From: Leucogyrophana mollusca
Lineage: Eukaryota; Basidiomycota; Agaricomycetes; Boletales
NCBI GenBank assembly: GCA_021014945.1
Contig: MU266417.1
Location: 1 to 64,000 of the forward strand
Length of the DNA: 64,000 nt
Direction: 5' to 3'
The translations under genes and the position numbers were made by a program. The notes under the pieces are model-generated. The model worked only from the letters and a program-made list of their open reading frames with translations, was not told the origin of the DNA and made no database searches. Below, piece after piece: positions 43,661 to 56,033 of this stretch (position 1 is the first letter of the stretch; each line of letters opens with the position of its first letter).

Positions 43661-46362
43661 ATGGCAAACGATAAACTGCAGGCGACTTCCACCGATGGCA
43701 GCGCACTGCATTCCGGCGTTACCCCAGCGCGCAAATTACAGCGCCGCCGTCATGGCATACACGAAATCGCTTTCGATGACCCGCACTGCCCTCGGAGTGG
43801 GCGGACATTTTTACGTCAAATTATCTCCTTGTACAAGGAATTGTGCACCACGGCCCCGTTTGCACGCCGATTGCTCGGGGAGGTCTTTACCTTGGCTCCC
43901 GTTCCACTTGCCACGAACCTTTTATGCAACTTATGGCTCAGCATCTCATCCGCTCTTAACTTATATTTCCTCAGCTTCCTCTTCAGTCTCGTACGTCCTT
44001 TCCGAATTTCCTGACATCCTCTTCTCATTTCTTCTAGCTTGAAGATAGCTTCAACAGCGGAATAATTGCGCAAGAAACTTATAAAGCTGTTGCCTGTGGA
44101 TGGCTCTTAGCTGCGCTAATAAGTGTCGCTGTTGATCGCATACAGTAAGCTTCACAACTGCCAAGATGCGTGGCTCTGACAACGCTCTCTCCAGTGCTGA
44201 GGCCCGAGAAACACTTCGAAGCCGTCTAAGAGCCCATTTTATCCCGCAGCTAATCAGAGGTACAGATTTTCGAAGTATGCAGTCGTACAATGAGTTCACG
44301 TTTACTTTACTTGGTCCAGCGGGCTTGCGCGCGGATTTATTTTCCATGCAAGGTATCATTTCGCTTATAGCCAGCTTTACGACCTGCTAATATTTCACAG
44401 ATTGCTCCTCGCTGTTTCCCATCACCGGGCACTTTGATTCTGAAGTCCCCGGTTGGACTTTCCTTCACCATTTGATGCAGAGAATGCGCACAGCTTTAAC
44501 CCTTTTGTCGCAAGTGGTGGTCCTACTTCATGCGATATCTCGTAAGCGGAGTCCAGAAAGAGAACTCTTGATGTTTTTTTGCATTGCACATCCGGTGATA
44601 AGGTGGTTTGCCCCGTCGAACGGCATCGGGAGTACAGGCAAGGCCGTTGTTTGGGCTATGGATGCGTGACTGACATGCCGATGATCCAGGCTATATTTTC
44701 TGGACTGACAATCGTTATTATAATCACCTCAAGGCGCTCTACGGCCTGACCTTCTCGGTTCAATATCGAGGTGATCTGATGCTCGATGGTATCACGAGTT
44801 CTATCGATTCCGGTAAGGGGCGGGGGTAACGTTAGGTGTGCTCGTTCTGAAACCACGTCCTCAGAATACTCGAGGTCATGCAAAGCGCTGGGAATTGTAA
44901 CTGACTCCGAGCCTTACCCCTGGACGGGTGGACTTCTCAGAAGATGGTACTGGGATTTTCTTATCAATGTCACGCTGGACCTTCCTCTCGTACAGTGTCG
45001 TCTATTTTCTGGATTGCGAGCAGTACTGACAAGCTGAAATATTAGGCCATCTATGTACTGACGCTCCCATCACGAATATCCCCATCATCTGTCACTTCGA
45101 TGGCGCTGCTACAACAGGCAACAAGCACGCTCTCACTCAGTATCGGTGAATACGGGATTGACCCGTCATCCGTGACAGAGCTTTGCTCGCAGGCAAAGTG
45201 GCTTTATGATGCTATCAGCCATGATAGTAAGATGCCGAAGGGCGATGCATCATATCCGGAAGACGCTGGGAAGACATCTGTTCAAGGAATGTCGATATCT
45301 TTTCGGTATGATTTTATTCACTCCTTTGATCTGATCCCCAAGTCCCTAAGCACTACATTGTTTTTCGGTCTCTGTAGCGAGGTTTCTTTGCGTTATCCTA
45401 ATAGCGCGAGGGATGCCCTCCATAATGTTTCTTTCGATGTCATCCCGGGACAGCTGGTTCTCGTCGTCGGTGTAAACGGCAGTGGAAAATCTTCTATGCT
45501 CAAGCTTCTGGCCCGACTCTTCGATCCGACCTCTGGGGAGATCCTCGTGGATGGCAGGCCTTTGGTCGCATACGACACAAACCGGCTCCGCTCGTCAATG
45601 GCATTTCTATCTCAGTCCCCCGTAGTTTACCCCGTCTCTGTGCGGGAAAATATCTGTCTCGGACTTGCTCCCTATGCCGAGAAGAGCGAATATCATGTCG
45701 CAGCGGCGGCGCGAATGGGAGGAAGCTCTGGTTGGATTTCGAAACTCGAGGATGGCTATGACACCCTACTCGAGCCTTCTTATCCGATCGGGAACAGCTT
45801 TGTGGAAGGCTTCTATGGCAACATATCAGACACACTTCGGCAGGAGCTAGCGAAGCACAAAGGGCAGCGGATATCGATTTCTGGTAAGGTCTCTCCATGG
45901 TCGCCCCCTCTAGAGGAATTAATAATATCCCTAGGCGGAGAGAAACAACGCCTCGCAGCGTACGTGTTTTCTTTGCATGATAATTTGTCTCTCGTCTGAT
46001 GAATTCACTCAGCTCACGCACCTTCATGAGGCTGAACAACAACGACACAAAACTCGTTGTCGTTGACGAAGCAACGTCCTCCCTTGATCCTGTAGCGGAA
46101 CGCAACCTCCTAGCCGAGTTTCGACGAGTACGCGATGGAAAGACCATGATCTTCGTCACTCACCGGTTCCATCATCTCGTGAAACATGCTGATCAGATTA
46201 TGTGAGTAGCAAATCCCAGGCTTATGAGCATTCACATTTGCTAATATCAATGGCATAAGCTGCATGAAAGACGGCTCTGTCGTCGAGTGTGGAACCCATG
46301 ACAGCCTTATGAGGACTGCAGGCGAGTACGCCAAACTATATGGTGCCCAGGCCATGTCTTAG
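43661..46362 (+). CDS. Half-size ABC transporter
   Basis: ATG 43661 (MANDKLQATSTDGS). The N-terminal half is weakly conserved with membrane-like stretches (LATNLLCNLWLSISSALNLY, VACGWLLAALISVAVDRIH, LLSQVVVLLHAI). The nucleotide-binding domain is complete: Walker A GVNGSGKSS, Q-loop FLSQSPVVYPVSVRENICLG, signature ISGGEKQRLAAARTF across an intron, Walker B KLVVVDEATSSLD, and switch histidine MIFVTHRFHHLVKHADQI, then MKDGSVVECGTHDSLM. Some exon joints in the middle are inferred, including a GC-AG intron at 44638-44689. The membrane half looks shorter than the usual six helices. Substrate unknown. Ends TAG 46362. Confidence 0.8.
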
Positions 46363-46784
46363 CCCTTGGACTTTCGTATGACTATTTGCGGTCTCCATGA
46401 GCTAGAAGTTCTGCCTTTCCATGCATCGTTCGGGTCGATATCATATTCAATTATACTTATCTCGTATTTACTATCCGTCATCTTTGCAGTCCACCTCCTT
46501 ACAGTACTATCTCTGAATATCTTGTAAAAATAAATATTACAAAATATGTAACCATCTGGAATCCAAGTCATCGTGCCTTATCCTGGTCCACATCCGTCGA
46601 TAATTTCCAGGAGCCGGACACGCGTCGACTACATACTTGGTCCAACATCGCTCCAGTGCATTGGTCCAGCTTGGGTCTCACCCTGACCTCAACATTCTTT
46701 TCTTAGTATAAGTGAGCCCAGTGATTCCTACTCCCCATTCTTAACCAACACCCCGTATTCGACGTTCGTCAATTAGTCACCACC

Positions 46785-48466
46785 ATGCCCAGCCTCAACG
46801 CCGACGTGCTTCTCCTGATATGTGAGCTACTTGCCCAGGACATAAATGACCTCGGGTGGGGTGGCCGTGGCTGGTCATGCTTAAAGAGCCTCGCATCCCT
46901 TGCTCGCACGAATCGTGCCTTCAATGATCTTGCGGTGGATTATCTCTGGGCTAACCAAAACTCACTTGGGCCGTTCTTGTCGACATTTCCTGATAATCTG
47001 TTTGACATTGGCCTGGAAAACTCGGAGACAACGAGCTCCCCAACGCCTTTCGTTGTATGCTTGGCAGACTTGCCATTCCCGTTCAGTTTACTTATGCTGT
47101 CTACTCGTAGATCTTGAAGAGGCCTCCACTCTCCACCGACTGGGAACGACCGTTATTTTATGCGCATCGCATCAGACGAGTCTCTGTCGGACCATATTTC
47201 CAACGTGCCAAATTTGGGGAGCCCGCTCTACACCATACCACCACCTACACTTTGTTGGCATCATGCCCAACTCAGCTTCTCCTTCCCAATCTGACTGGGT
47301 TGATTGCCCACGGACAAAACTGGGGGTCCGAAGACCATTTCAATGCGTTCTACTTCTGTTTACAGAAGTTGGTCCACTCCAAACTCTGTACGCTTGATTT
47401 CGCCGGTTCCATCTCGAGCGTAAATATCGATTCGGCCATATCCTTTGCGCTACACATCTGTAGCAGCCTGGAGAAATTGATAATTCGGGTAGATGGGCAT
47501 TATGGGAGGACCGACGTCCCCAATTTCCCCTCTCATATTCACCTACCACATACCCTTAGGCAACTGGAGATTGGCCGAAAATTAGTGCTGAGCGCGGATG
47601 CAGTAGCGGACCTTGGTGCGTTGCAGAATCTCAGCAGCCTCCATCTCCTGTGCACCGATGTAGACCGATGTCCTCCACATTCTCCCGGACCCACGGGCTC
47701 CGCGGTTGACCGCTTTGCCGGCCTGCAGAAGCTCATGCAACACGCGACTTCACTAAAAACCTGCGATGTCCTGATGTCCTGTATTACTTCAAATAAACTG
47801 GAAAGCCTCAATTTTTTTGTCATGGAGCCACAGTCCGCCGTCTCCCTCCACAGCACCCTTGCTTCTCTGGGCCGCCGAGCTCGAGGTGCTCGTAAGCTTC
47901 GCTCACTCGCTATCTCTCTGCCGCTACCACTCCAAGTTTCGAATTCATCCCACACCCCATCCATCCTCCTGCCACTCCTTTCCCCCTTTTTTAACGATCT
48001 TATCACACTCAGAATCGAGCTTAGGGAATCGGAATACCACCTGCCAGTTATTCCGTTGGATTTGGCTCTGATTCCAGTTGCTCTTCCTCGGATCGAAGTA
48101 CTCGACCTGGAATACATCCGCAATGCGCAAAGTTCGACACTTGAAACAGTCGTGTTCCTCGCAAGGCGCTGCAGGTTGCTGAGGATCCTCGGCCTTGACT
48201 TTAATGCGAGGGTCTCTCCCACATCCATGGGGGACGATGGAATTGCGGTACCCGTGGCTCTGGAGGTCCTAAAGGTAGGGGATTCTTCAATAGAAGACCC
48301 CGCTTCTATCGCCGCTTTCTTGTCACAGCGATTCTCGAGATTGAAAAGAGTTATGGCGAACGAAATGTCGTATTATGAAATGGAGTGGAGGCAGGTAAGC
48401 GATTCAATTTCAGGGGAGGTCAAGGATCTCAAACAAAAAGTCTATGTGCGAGCCCTTCGACCTTAG
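46785..48466 (+). CDS. F-box-like protein with leucine-rich region
   Basis: ATG 46785 (MPSLNADVLLLICELLAQDI) opens an F-box-like segment, with LKSLASLARTNRAFNDLAVD and YLWANQNSLGPFL. One intron (about 47058-47109, GTTGTATG donor, CTCGTAG acceptor) joins TPF to ILKRPPLSTDWERPLFYAHR. The rest, about 450 codons without a break, has loosely repeated leucine-rich blocks (LLPNLTGLIAHGQNW, LEKLIIRVDGHYG, LRQLEIGRKLVLSADAVADL, LHLLCTDVDRC, IEVLDLEYIRNAQSSTLETV). Probably an SCF substrate adaptor, as F-box proteins in general are; target unknown. Distinct from the broken F-box relic at 26840. Confidence 0.8.
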
Positions 48467-49612
48467 ACCAGAGAATGTTTTTTATCTGCTCAATATTCTT
48501 GCTTGGTTTCGGAACGAAATAGCCCATAAATTACGCGTCCCAACACTTCTGATGTCCGGACTACCTGGTCTCGGAAGTCTGCTTCCTGAGACGAACAGTG
48601 TCCGGAAAAAGTATGCCCGAAACGTCTGTACCCCACGCACGACTAAGCATCGTAGAACGCCTATTCTTGTCCGGGATCCAGAGGCGTGGATTGCTGTCCT
48701 CACGGTACGTGAGTTTTTGGATGACAGTCCTTCCTATCGACCTTCAGCGATCTTCCAAAGTGGGACTTTACAGCACCTGCAGCAATCGTGCTCCAGTATG
48801 GATCGCCGCCCAACTTCATTGATCGAACTTCGGGGCATGACGATCCCATAATCTCCAAATCAAAATCCTTCACGTCTCAGGAAAACCCCTGAGGAACAAG
48901 GTGTGCAGTCTGCGGAATGTGAACAGTAGGCATCATTTGCCGCTTAAGACTATTCCAGTTAGGGGAGAAACGAAATGCAGCGTGATGTGGTACAGGTGAT
49001 GGGGTGAGCAATGGGTGGGCGGAAAAGCGAGGGCTTTCTGGCCCTTACGAACTGTACTTGTGATTTCTGAGCTGGTACAACTTTAATGTTTCAACCATGG
49101 AAGGTACCCCCGTGAGGGATCGCGGAGACTTGATCGAAGCAGTACCAGATGACGGAAGGTCGTACAGTTGGGGGTGAACGCTTACCAAGGACCACATGCC
49201 ACTGGGTGCGACATCGCGCGTTGGTTGAGAGTTCCAGGGTTGACGGGCCGAAGGGAAATCCATCCGCAAACGCCCAGTGATGTGGTGTCCACGTAGAGTG
49301 TAGCTTTGGCGCTCCATATGTATGGACATGTGAAAGGCAAGAACACGAAGATGGAGTACGTGAGGTGGACCGCCGGGAAAAGAGATGAAAATGAGTAAGA
49401 CTCTGACGGGCTGTTTCGCAATAGCAAGATAAAATACCGTTCCCCTGACCGAAACCATCCAACCGTGTACCAGCAAGCTAACGCACCTTGCACGTGTCAT
49501 ACAGCTTTACAAGGTTGGCTGCATCGGGCACTACTTCGCTGACACTGGTGCATATAGAGAACAGGCCCACAGCCGTAGCGATATATCGGTCTAATAAATA
49601 CGAGTCCATTCA
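48467..49612. other. 1.1 kb between convergent genes
   Basis: Separates the end of the F-box-like gene (plus) and the end of the PMT gene (minus). Frames open on both strands but show no family features or plausible start and splice structure. Holds the two 3' untranslated regions. Confidence 0.5.
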
Positions 49613-52600
49613 CTACGCATTATATATATTCCAACTCTGCCATTCCATCCAAGTCAGTACGAAGTCGGAGACGAACGCTCTTGAGTCGCTCACCTTACGC
49701 CACAAGAGACCCCAGTGCTCATTTATTGGCCCGTCGATACCCCACGCCATTCCCCTGAACCACCAGAAGTTTGCGACAATGAGGAAAGCGATGACCCCGA
49801 ATGCAATACGCTTCGTCTTCTCCTTCCACCGAGCGGAGAAGATGAAGTGGTCAAGAAGGTGGCCGAACATGAGGACAGCGAAGTATAGGGTTGGAAGCTG
49901 ATGTGTTGGGGGAAGTTAGAAAGGGTCTGTGAGTACGAAATGGTACACATACATAGTGATGAACGTAGGTTACACGACCCATGATAAAGAACGGAGCTGC
50001 GGTGACCGGTTAGACAACGACAAAGGCCACAGAGAGAATAAACACACCGTAATGCAAGAACCAACCATAGAACGCTATTTTGCCAACATACAAGAAATGA
50101 TCCCATTCAGCTGTGCTTCCGATAAGCTTAACTTCACAAGACAGAGAGACGGTCAGGCGTACCGGCATCCATATCAACATACTTCCGCTGTTGCCGCGTC
50201 AAGTAGATCCCAAGAACTACCAGAGATAATATGATACTGATGGTACCACCCCACCAAATGAAAGGTGTCCCAAGGAGATAATACTTGGCTTGGTTGTCGC
50301 CCCAACCACACATCCGCAAACCGAGTCTCATCCAGGGCCAATCGGTTGGACTAGAAGCGAGAATGTCCTCCTTGTCGGGATCGGGAACCAACGCGTTGTT
50401 CGACGTCATCATCGCAACATTCAAGTGCCAGAAATCGCGCAAGAACGGGGATCGATAGAATTTGACATCCGCGGGCGGCACTGAAGGTATATGTCAGGGG
50501 ACGATACTGACTAGTATTATTTTGTAGTACGCACGTCGATCATTCCAATGACTTTCCACATTCCAGTAGGTGTGAACGTCACCCGGGTTATTCTCCTTGT
50601 CGCAGCTGACCTCTATTTGTTTGAAGCCCCATTGAGGAAGTACCGCGTTCGCAGCACGCAAGTAGCAGCCAAGAGCCTGATGGCGGAACCTCAGGCGCGT
50701 GGTCAGAGAATGGATCCTCTCGACTTTACTTCCTTGTTTGACATCATCGACAACCTCAACAACCCAGTAATCATGGAAGTCTCCAATCGTCGCGTTGCCA
50801 TAACACGCAACCTCGTTGTTGAGCTTCGTCACAGGGGCGGCGATGTTGTGTGAATGCAGGTTACGGGTGGTCGGGGCGTGCTGAAGTCGGATAACGTCTC
50901 CGTGTTTTAAGTAGCGGAGTTCGTCATTCGGGTTATAATCGGGTTCTTCCCATTTGGGCAGCACAACCCAGTCGTTGTTGTCGTCCTTGTAGTGATAACA
51001 CGTCACCTGTTGCTGACCTGAACCAACTGGGAAAGTCTGGACATGGGAATGCAGCAAACCGCCGCCCCACCCCATGTTTTTCAGAGTGATCTTCGACCCA
51101 AATGCGACCTCTTCGACATGGATGAGCCCACATCAGATATCACTCGAAGCAGAGGCTTACCGAGAGGATTCTTTGCAAAGTCGTTCCCAACCAAGTGAGC
51201 TTGGAATAGGGAGCTCATTTGCGCGTCACCCGGACCGGAATGATTGAGGATCATGAAGTGCAGTTTGAATGAGGCCATATAGACGAGAATTGGGACGACG
51301 ATGAGGCAAACGACCCTTGCTGACCAGTGTCGTATTTGCTCGCGCTAAAGCAGATGTGTCAGAGGAGATAACGCGCTGTGCGCTGCATGGAAACCACCTT
51401 CGACATTCTGAGATCTCCAAATTTGTCCCAGAGGTCTTCAATTGTGTATAGTCCGACCACAGCCGTCACAAAGAGACCGACCCATTTGACACTAACTTAT
51501 CGTCAGTTTGAGTGACTAGTGGAATATGATACTTGCTGACCTTGTAACGCAGCCAATTGATATACCTGTCATGACAAGCCACATCCACCAATCGAAAGAG
51601 AACGATCTGATACCAAGTAAGAACTATAATGAGTATATAGGATCGATGGGCGACTGACTGGTATTGTTGATTATGGAATTTGCTCAAGAAAAAGACCGTG
51701 GTGAAGGTGAAAAACAGTAACATCGAATCCAAAAGTATAAATCGCGATATGCATAACCAAGCAACATCTGTGTGCAGGTCATTAGTTGATCGAAAGGAGA
51801 GTTAGCGAAGCGAGCACTTGCCGCATAACACCATGAGGGCAACCAAGTGACAAGCCCATGAGCTCATACCCAGCTCAACGGCGGTGTACCAGCCCAACGG
51901 GACCAAAGCAACACCAAAGGTGGCCATCATTACCCGCATCGCCACGTACGGAACTTCTTCGGGGTACTCGACACCGCTTTTGAACTCGAAACCGCCGTTG
52001 TAGCCTGATAGCAGACCCGCCAGACCGACGAGCATCTTGCCCAGCGGGGGATGGACGTCAAAGTAAAACTCGCGCTTGAGATAGTGCGACCCGAACTTCC
52101 CAAAGTGCGCCTCATCCCAAACGACGACATTAGAGTGTCCAATTTTGTGAAAACGTGTCCAACAAGAGAGTAGTGTATAAATTGCGGGCGGGAGGTGTTC
52201 TAGGTTTTGAGCAATGAATTCACTCTGCAGCCACGTCAGCAAACGCACAGACATGAATAGCATGAACGCACTATTGATGTTGGCGGTGGAGGGTAAGGTT
52301 TGTGTATACGTCCGCTGCTGACCCGACCTTTTGCTGGCCTAAGCTTCGAGTACACGTCCTTTCCTTCATCATCGTAGTGTATGTTGGCTTCGTGCTCGTC
52401 GTCGCGCATAAAGCCGCCAGGGCTCCCTGGACCTCGCGCGACCCTCCGACGTGTTGACGTGTCCTCTGACATATAGTGCAGTGGAAGAAATTCCTCTTGT
52501 TTAGGATTAGCTGCGGCCCAATGGTCAGAGGGATAAGGTATTTCTTCAAAGTCGGATGAGATTCGTGGAGGCGTATCGGGTGGAGTACCGAAGTCGATTT

Positions 52601-52619
52601 CGACCTGGGATGGTCTCAT
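49613..52619 (-). CDS. Dolichyl-phosphate-mannose-protein mannosyltransferase, PMT2 family
   Basis: ATG 52619 ([20 protein letters not shown]), then an acidic cytosolic tail. The PMT catalytic domain has [20 protein letters not shown] with the essential Asp-Glu pair, [20 protein letters not shown], and membrane helices ([59 protein letters not shown]). The luminal MIR repeats include [38 protein letters not shown], and [21 protein letters not shown]-terminal helices ([40 protein letters not shown]) end, after a final short exon, in WRKSWNIYNA at 49613. It adds the first mannose to Ser/Thr of secretory proteins in the ER. PMT2 members usually pair with PMT1. Confidence 0.92.
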
Positions 52620-53042
52620 CAGCTAACTGTTTGTTTCTCCACGGTTATAAGGCTTCTCGAGCCTTGGAATTCTTTGGCGGCTGTTGGTATGCGTTGGCTT
52701 TTGCGTCCGTTTGGGCGTCTGCTGTAACTTTACTGCCTGGGGCTATTCCCGTTTCACGTGGATACCGCAGCGCCACAGCGGTAATTTACTGATTGCCAAC
52801 CTCTCCAGACCACTCCTGCTGAAAATAAGTACGCGCTCGGATCCAACAGATTTGAACAGAATACAATATTAACAACGATACGTTTGTTCATATCAACAAG
52901 ATCAGCACAGGTACTTTTCACGAAAACAGATATATAAGAAATGCAAACGGAATGCTACCCAAACTATCCCACCTGGATCATCGTGAACCAAGCATATGTT
53001 AAACAGTCAACCAGCATTCGCCTAGCACGATGCTCATACTTT

Positions 53043-54323
53043 TCACAGATGCCGTTGATACTCAGCTGGACACAACGTCAGTCCAGGTACTCCTTCGGAC
53101 AAAATACGGAAGGGCTCACCAGAGACCATGGCGTGGTCACGTTCGTAGGGCTCCAGTGTGATTTGCTCGATGGGCTTGAATTTATTTTCCCGTAGTTTTT
53201 GGACTTCCTGGACAAAGACGGCTGACGGTGCCGCTGTCGAGTCTATACACGAAGCCTTGATGGAGATAACGACGTGACCGCCGTCTTTGAGGAAATATTG
53301 TGCGTTGTGGATGACGATACGTGCTTGGTCTGGCTGCGCAACGTCTGCGAATATGACGTCGACCGTCGACATGAGCATGCGATATTTGTTTGGAAGACGC
53401 GCGTCTTCAACGATTGCTAGAAAACAGTCAAGTTGTCAAGGCACTAGTGCTATGCAGGCCCGGAAATACTTACGGATAACGTTTGTCCGCTTTTTTGCCA
53501 TGTTGATCAGATCACGCCCTGACCGCGGCGAGAACTCGACGGCGTAAACAACACCTTCCTGTCATACAACTGTGAATGAGGGGGAGAATGTAGCAGTGAC
53601 GACGAAAACCTACCGGACCGACAATATCTGCTACATGACTGACACTCGTCCCGCTAGCAGCACCAAGGTACAACACCTTTTTTCCAGGTTCAATGTAGAC
53701 CTTGTCCATACCCCCAAGGACACCAGCGGCCAATTTGCTACGGAATGGATTCCAGACACGGTACTCCACCTTTGTGTCTTCCACCCCGCCCTCGATAGAT
53801 ATCCGCTTCTCGCCATACACAGATTCTCCAGGGACCAGATTTTTTGTGACGAGCAGGTGATCTTTGCCTTTAGCAATGAACACACCAGGGTGTCGATGGG
53901 GCTCCAAGATGACTTTTGCACCTCCCCTCGCTCCGCCACGCCCACCACGACCGCCTGGACCTCCCCGTCCACCTCCACGTCCACCGACTCGCCCGCGATC
54001 CCCACCGCGGCCGCGACTTTGGACGCCGCCTCCTCGAACACCACCACCTACAGTATGTCAGGGTGAGCAGATGCAAGATGTAGATGAGCGCACCTCGTCC
54101 GCCTCCTCTACCTCCTCCCCCACGTGGTGCACCTCTTCCACCGCCAAAGCCCCCTCCACGTCCTCCCCCTCGTCCCCCACCAAATCCGCCGCGGTTTCCT
54201 GATGCGCCTGAGTAAAAAGATATGTGCTCGATATCAGAGAAAGAACTCTGGTTTACAGATCGACAAAAAGGAAGGGGGGATAAAGAGTGTTTCGAGCATA
54301 TGTCCGGACATACCGAATGCCAT
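53043..54323 (-). CDS. NOP1: Fibrillarin (rRNA 2'-O-methyltransferase, Nop1)
   Basis: The first exon is tiny (ATG at 54323, MAFG), joined to [14 protein letters not shown] and a glycine-arginine-rich domain of two exons. The enzyme domain starts [20 protein letters not shown], with [32 protein letters not shown], the SAM-binding [60 protein letters not shown] and [19 protein letters not shown]. The last exon gives [15 protein letters not shown], ending TGA at 53043. It is the catalytic core of box C/D snoRNPs in the nucleolus. I looked for snoRNA in its introns but could not identify one by eye. Confidence 0.94.
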
Positions 54324-54459
54324 TAATCCTCCCTCCAAGGTTGTCTTGAAGCTCCTCGTTGAGCGAAACGGTGCGCTGATTATTCTGAACGAAATCCGAC
54401 AAAGGAAACCAAAATTTTGCAGTATACCTCGAGCGGAGTTGCTTCCAAGTGGTGGCTGA

Positions 54460-56033
54460 GGCCAAATAGTGCCAAAGACCGGTTATCTATGCGTCAGTGA
54501 GTTTTCTAACAGTCAGAGTGTGTTGAACAGCCAAACATTCGCCCATGTCATTTGCATCGTTTATATCGAGGCAGACCAGATCTTTGATCTATGCGCCTTT
54601 GAACTCAACCCGCCGAATATGCATGATCTGGCGCACATTCCTTTGAGTCTCAGTCTCAGCCGCTACCCTCGTGTTACCTGGGCTCGTGGCATACCTGAAA
54701 CCAAGCATAAGACCGTGACCTGGTGCTTGTACTGCATTCGCATGCATTGCCGCCATCTGACTGGCCCTATGCTGTCAATGGTGTGTCGGTATTTGAACCG
54801 ATTTCCATGAGTAATAGATATTTTTGTTGCACTATCATCCGTTGTGTACTGACGACCTTGGCCTCCTTTCTGCGTTTAGAACGGCACCCAAACGTCCGAA
54901 ATACTGCGATATCACGCGGGGCAGCAGTGGCCAGGCGATCACCTACCCTAGTCCAAAGGGAGACCCACGGCCGACCATTTCCACCCGAGTCCGTCGGAAG
55001 GTCGGAAGTCTCTAGGTTTTTATCGGACAGCCCATTTGTTCAAGGATAACGGCGTTTACGAGTGCAAGAGGACCATCATTACACTGGCGACGGGCGACAT
55101 TGGGAAATCCTGTGACGTTGTCGCAGTAGCTCTCCCATTATTCCGTGTTGCTCAATAGGGTTTCCTCACAACCAGATACGACGAAGCGATAGAGCCTGTT
55201 TTTGTCACTAGCGATTACTGTTCAGGCACCGAGGTCCAACTACAAGGACGTCGATAGCGACACCACTTGTGCAGAGTGGTGGAAGTGAGACAACTGTGCT
55301 CTAACTTTAGTAGCCTATCAGAACAGTAGCCACAGCAAGCGTATGTTTAGGTGTGTGCCCGCGCACCTAAAATGAAACTTCCTGAATGTCCTACACTGAA
55401 TACCCAAAGCTGAACTTCGATGCTGGTCAGCGCCCATAACGGGTTATCGTTATCCCTTTCGGCCGACTTCTGCTTCACAATGACCCGGTACGTACATTGT
55501 GCAGGTGACAGTGGTGACAGGCGCGTCTTGCAAAGACCCTGCCCTGCACCTGCGTTTCATCTTACTCGCCTTACTTTAACGGGGCTGTCGACAGAAAGGG
55601 CAAATTCGTTACGCCTTTTGCAAATCCTTCCGTCCTTGGCTTGCAGGCTGGACGGTAAAGAGATGTTGCGGCCCGACATTTGTCGTATGTTCTTTGTACA
55701 CCCTTGTCTCCTTTCCTCCCTTGAGCGCAGTCGTTCGAATAGCGAAATGGCTGCAGTACGGTGTCTACTTACCTGTAACTCAGAGATCTTCGTGAAGTGC
55801 GTGGATCCAGTACTCAGAAGTCTTAGTTCGGAGAATTTCCGATCATCGATCAGCTGCTTCAACCATCTCCCGGCTTAGCCAGCATGTCATATGGGAATAT
55901 CAATGACGGCTGTCTATTATAAAGGTCGGCTTGATGGGCCCTTGAAGTTCATTCCCTCATCGCTTTCCCTTCTTTGAGTTTGTCGTTGAGCACTAGTGTT
56001 GGTTTGATCCTTGTGAGGAGCGCTGGAGAAGTT
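54460..56033. other. 1.6 kb without a recognised gene
   Basis: Between fibrillarin (minus) and a transporter (plus), so it must hold two promoters. The sequence has scattered open frames, the longest about 150 codons (55420-55878, plus), with no family features and poor coding texture. Confidence 0.5.

Noticed and set aside
47539..48228. 230-codon antisense frame inside the F-box-like gene
   Set aside because: Same cause as above; the sense frame has leucine-rich repeats and the antisense one does not.
48444..48851. 135-codon frame overlapping the end of the F-box-like gene
   Set aside because: No family features, overlaps the upstream stop in another frame, and no plausible promoter.
53400..54220. 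snoRNA search in fibrillarin introns
   Set aside because: No convincing C (RTGATGA) and D (CTGA) box pair with terminal stem could be found by eye.
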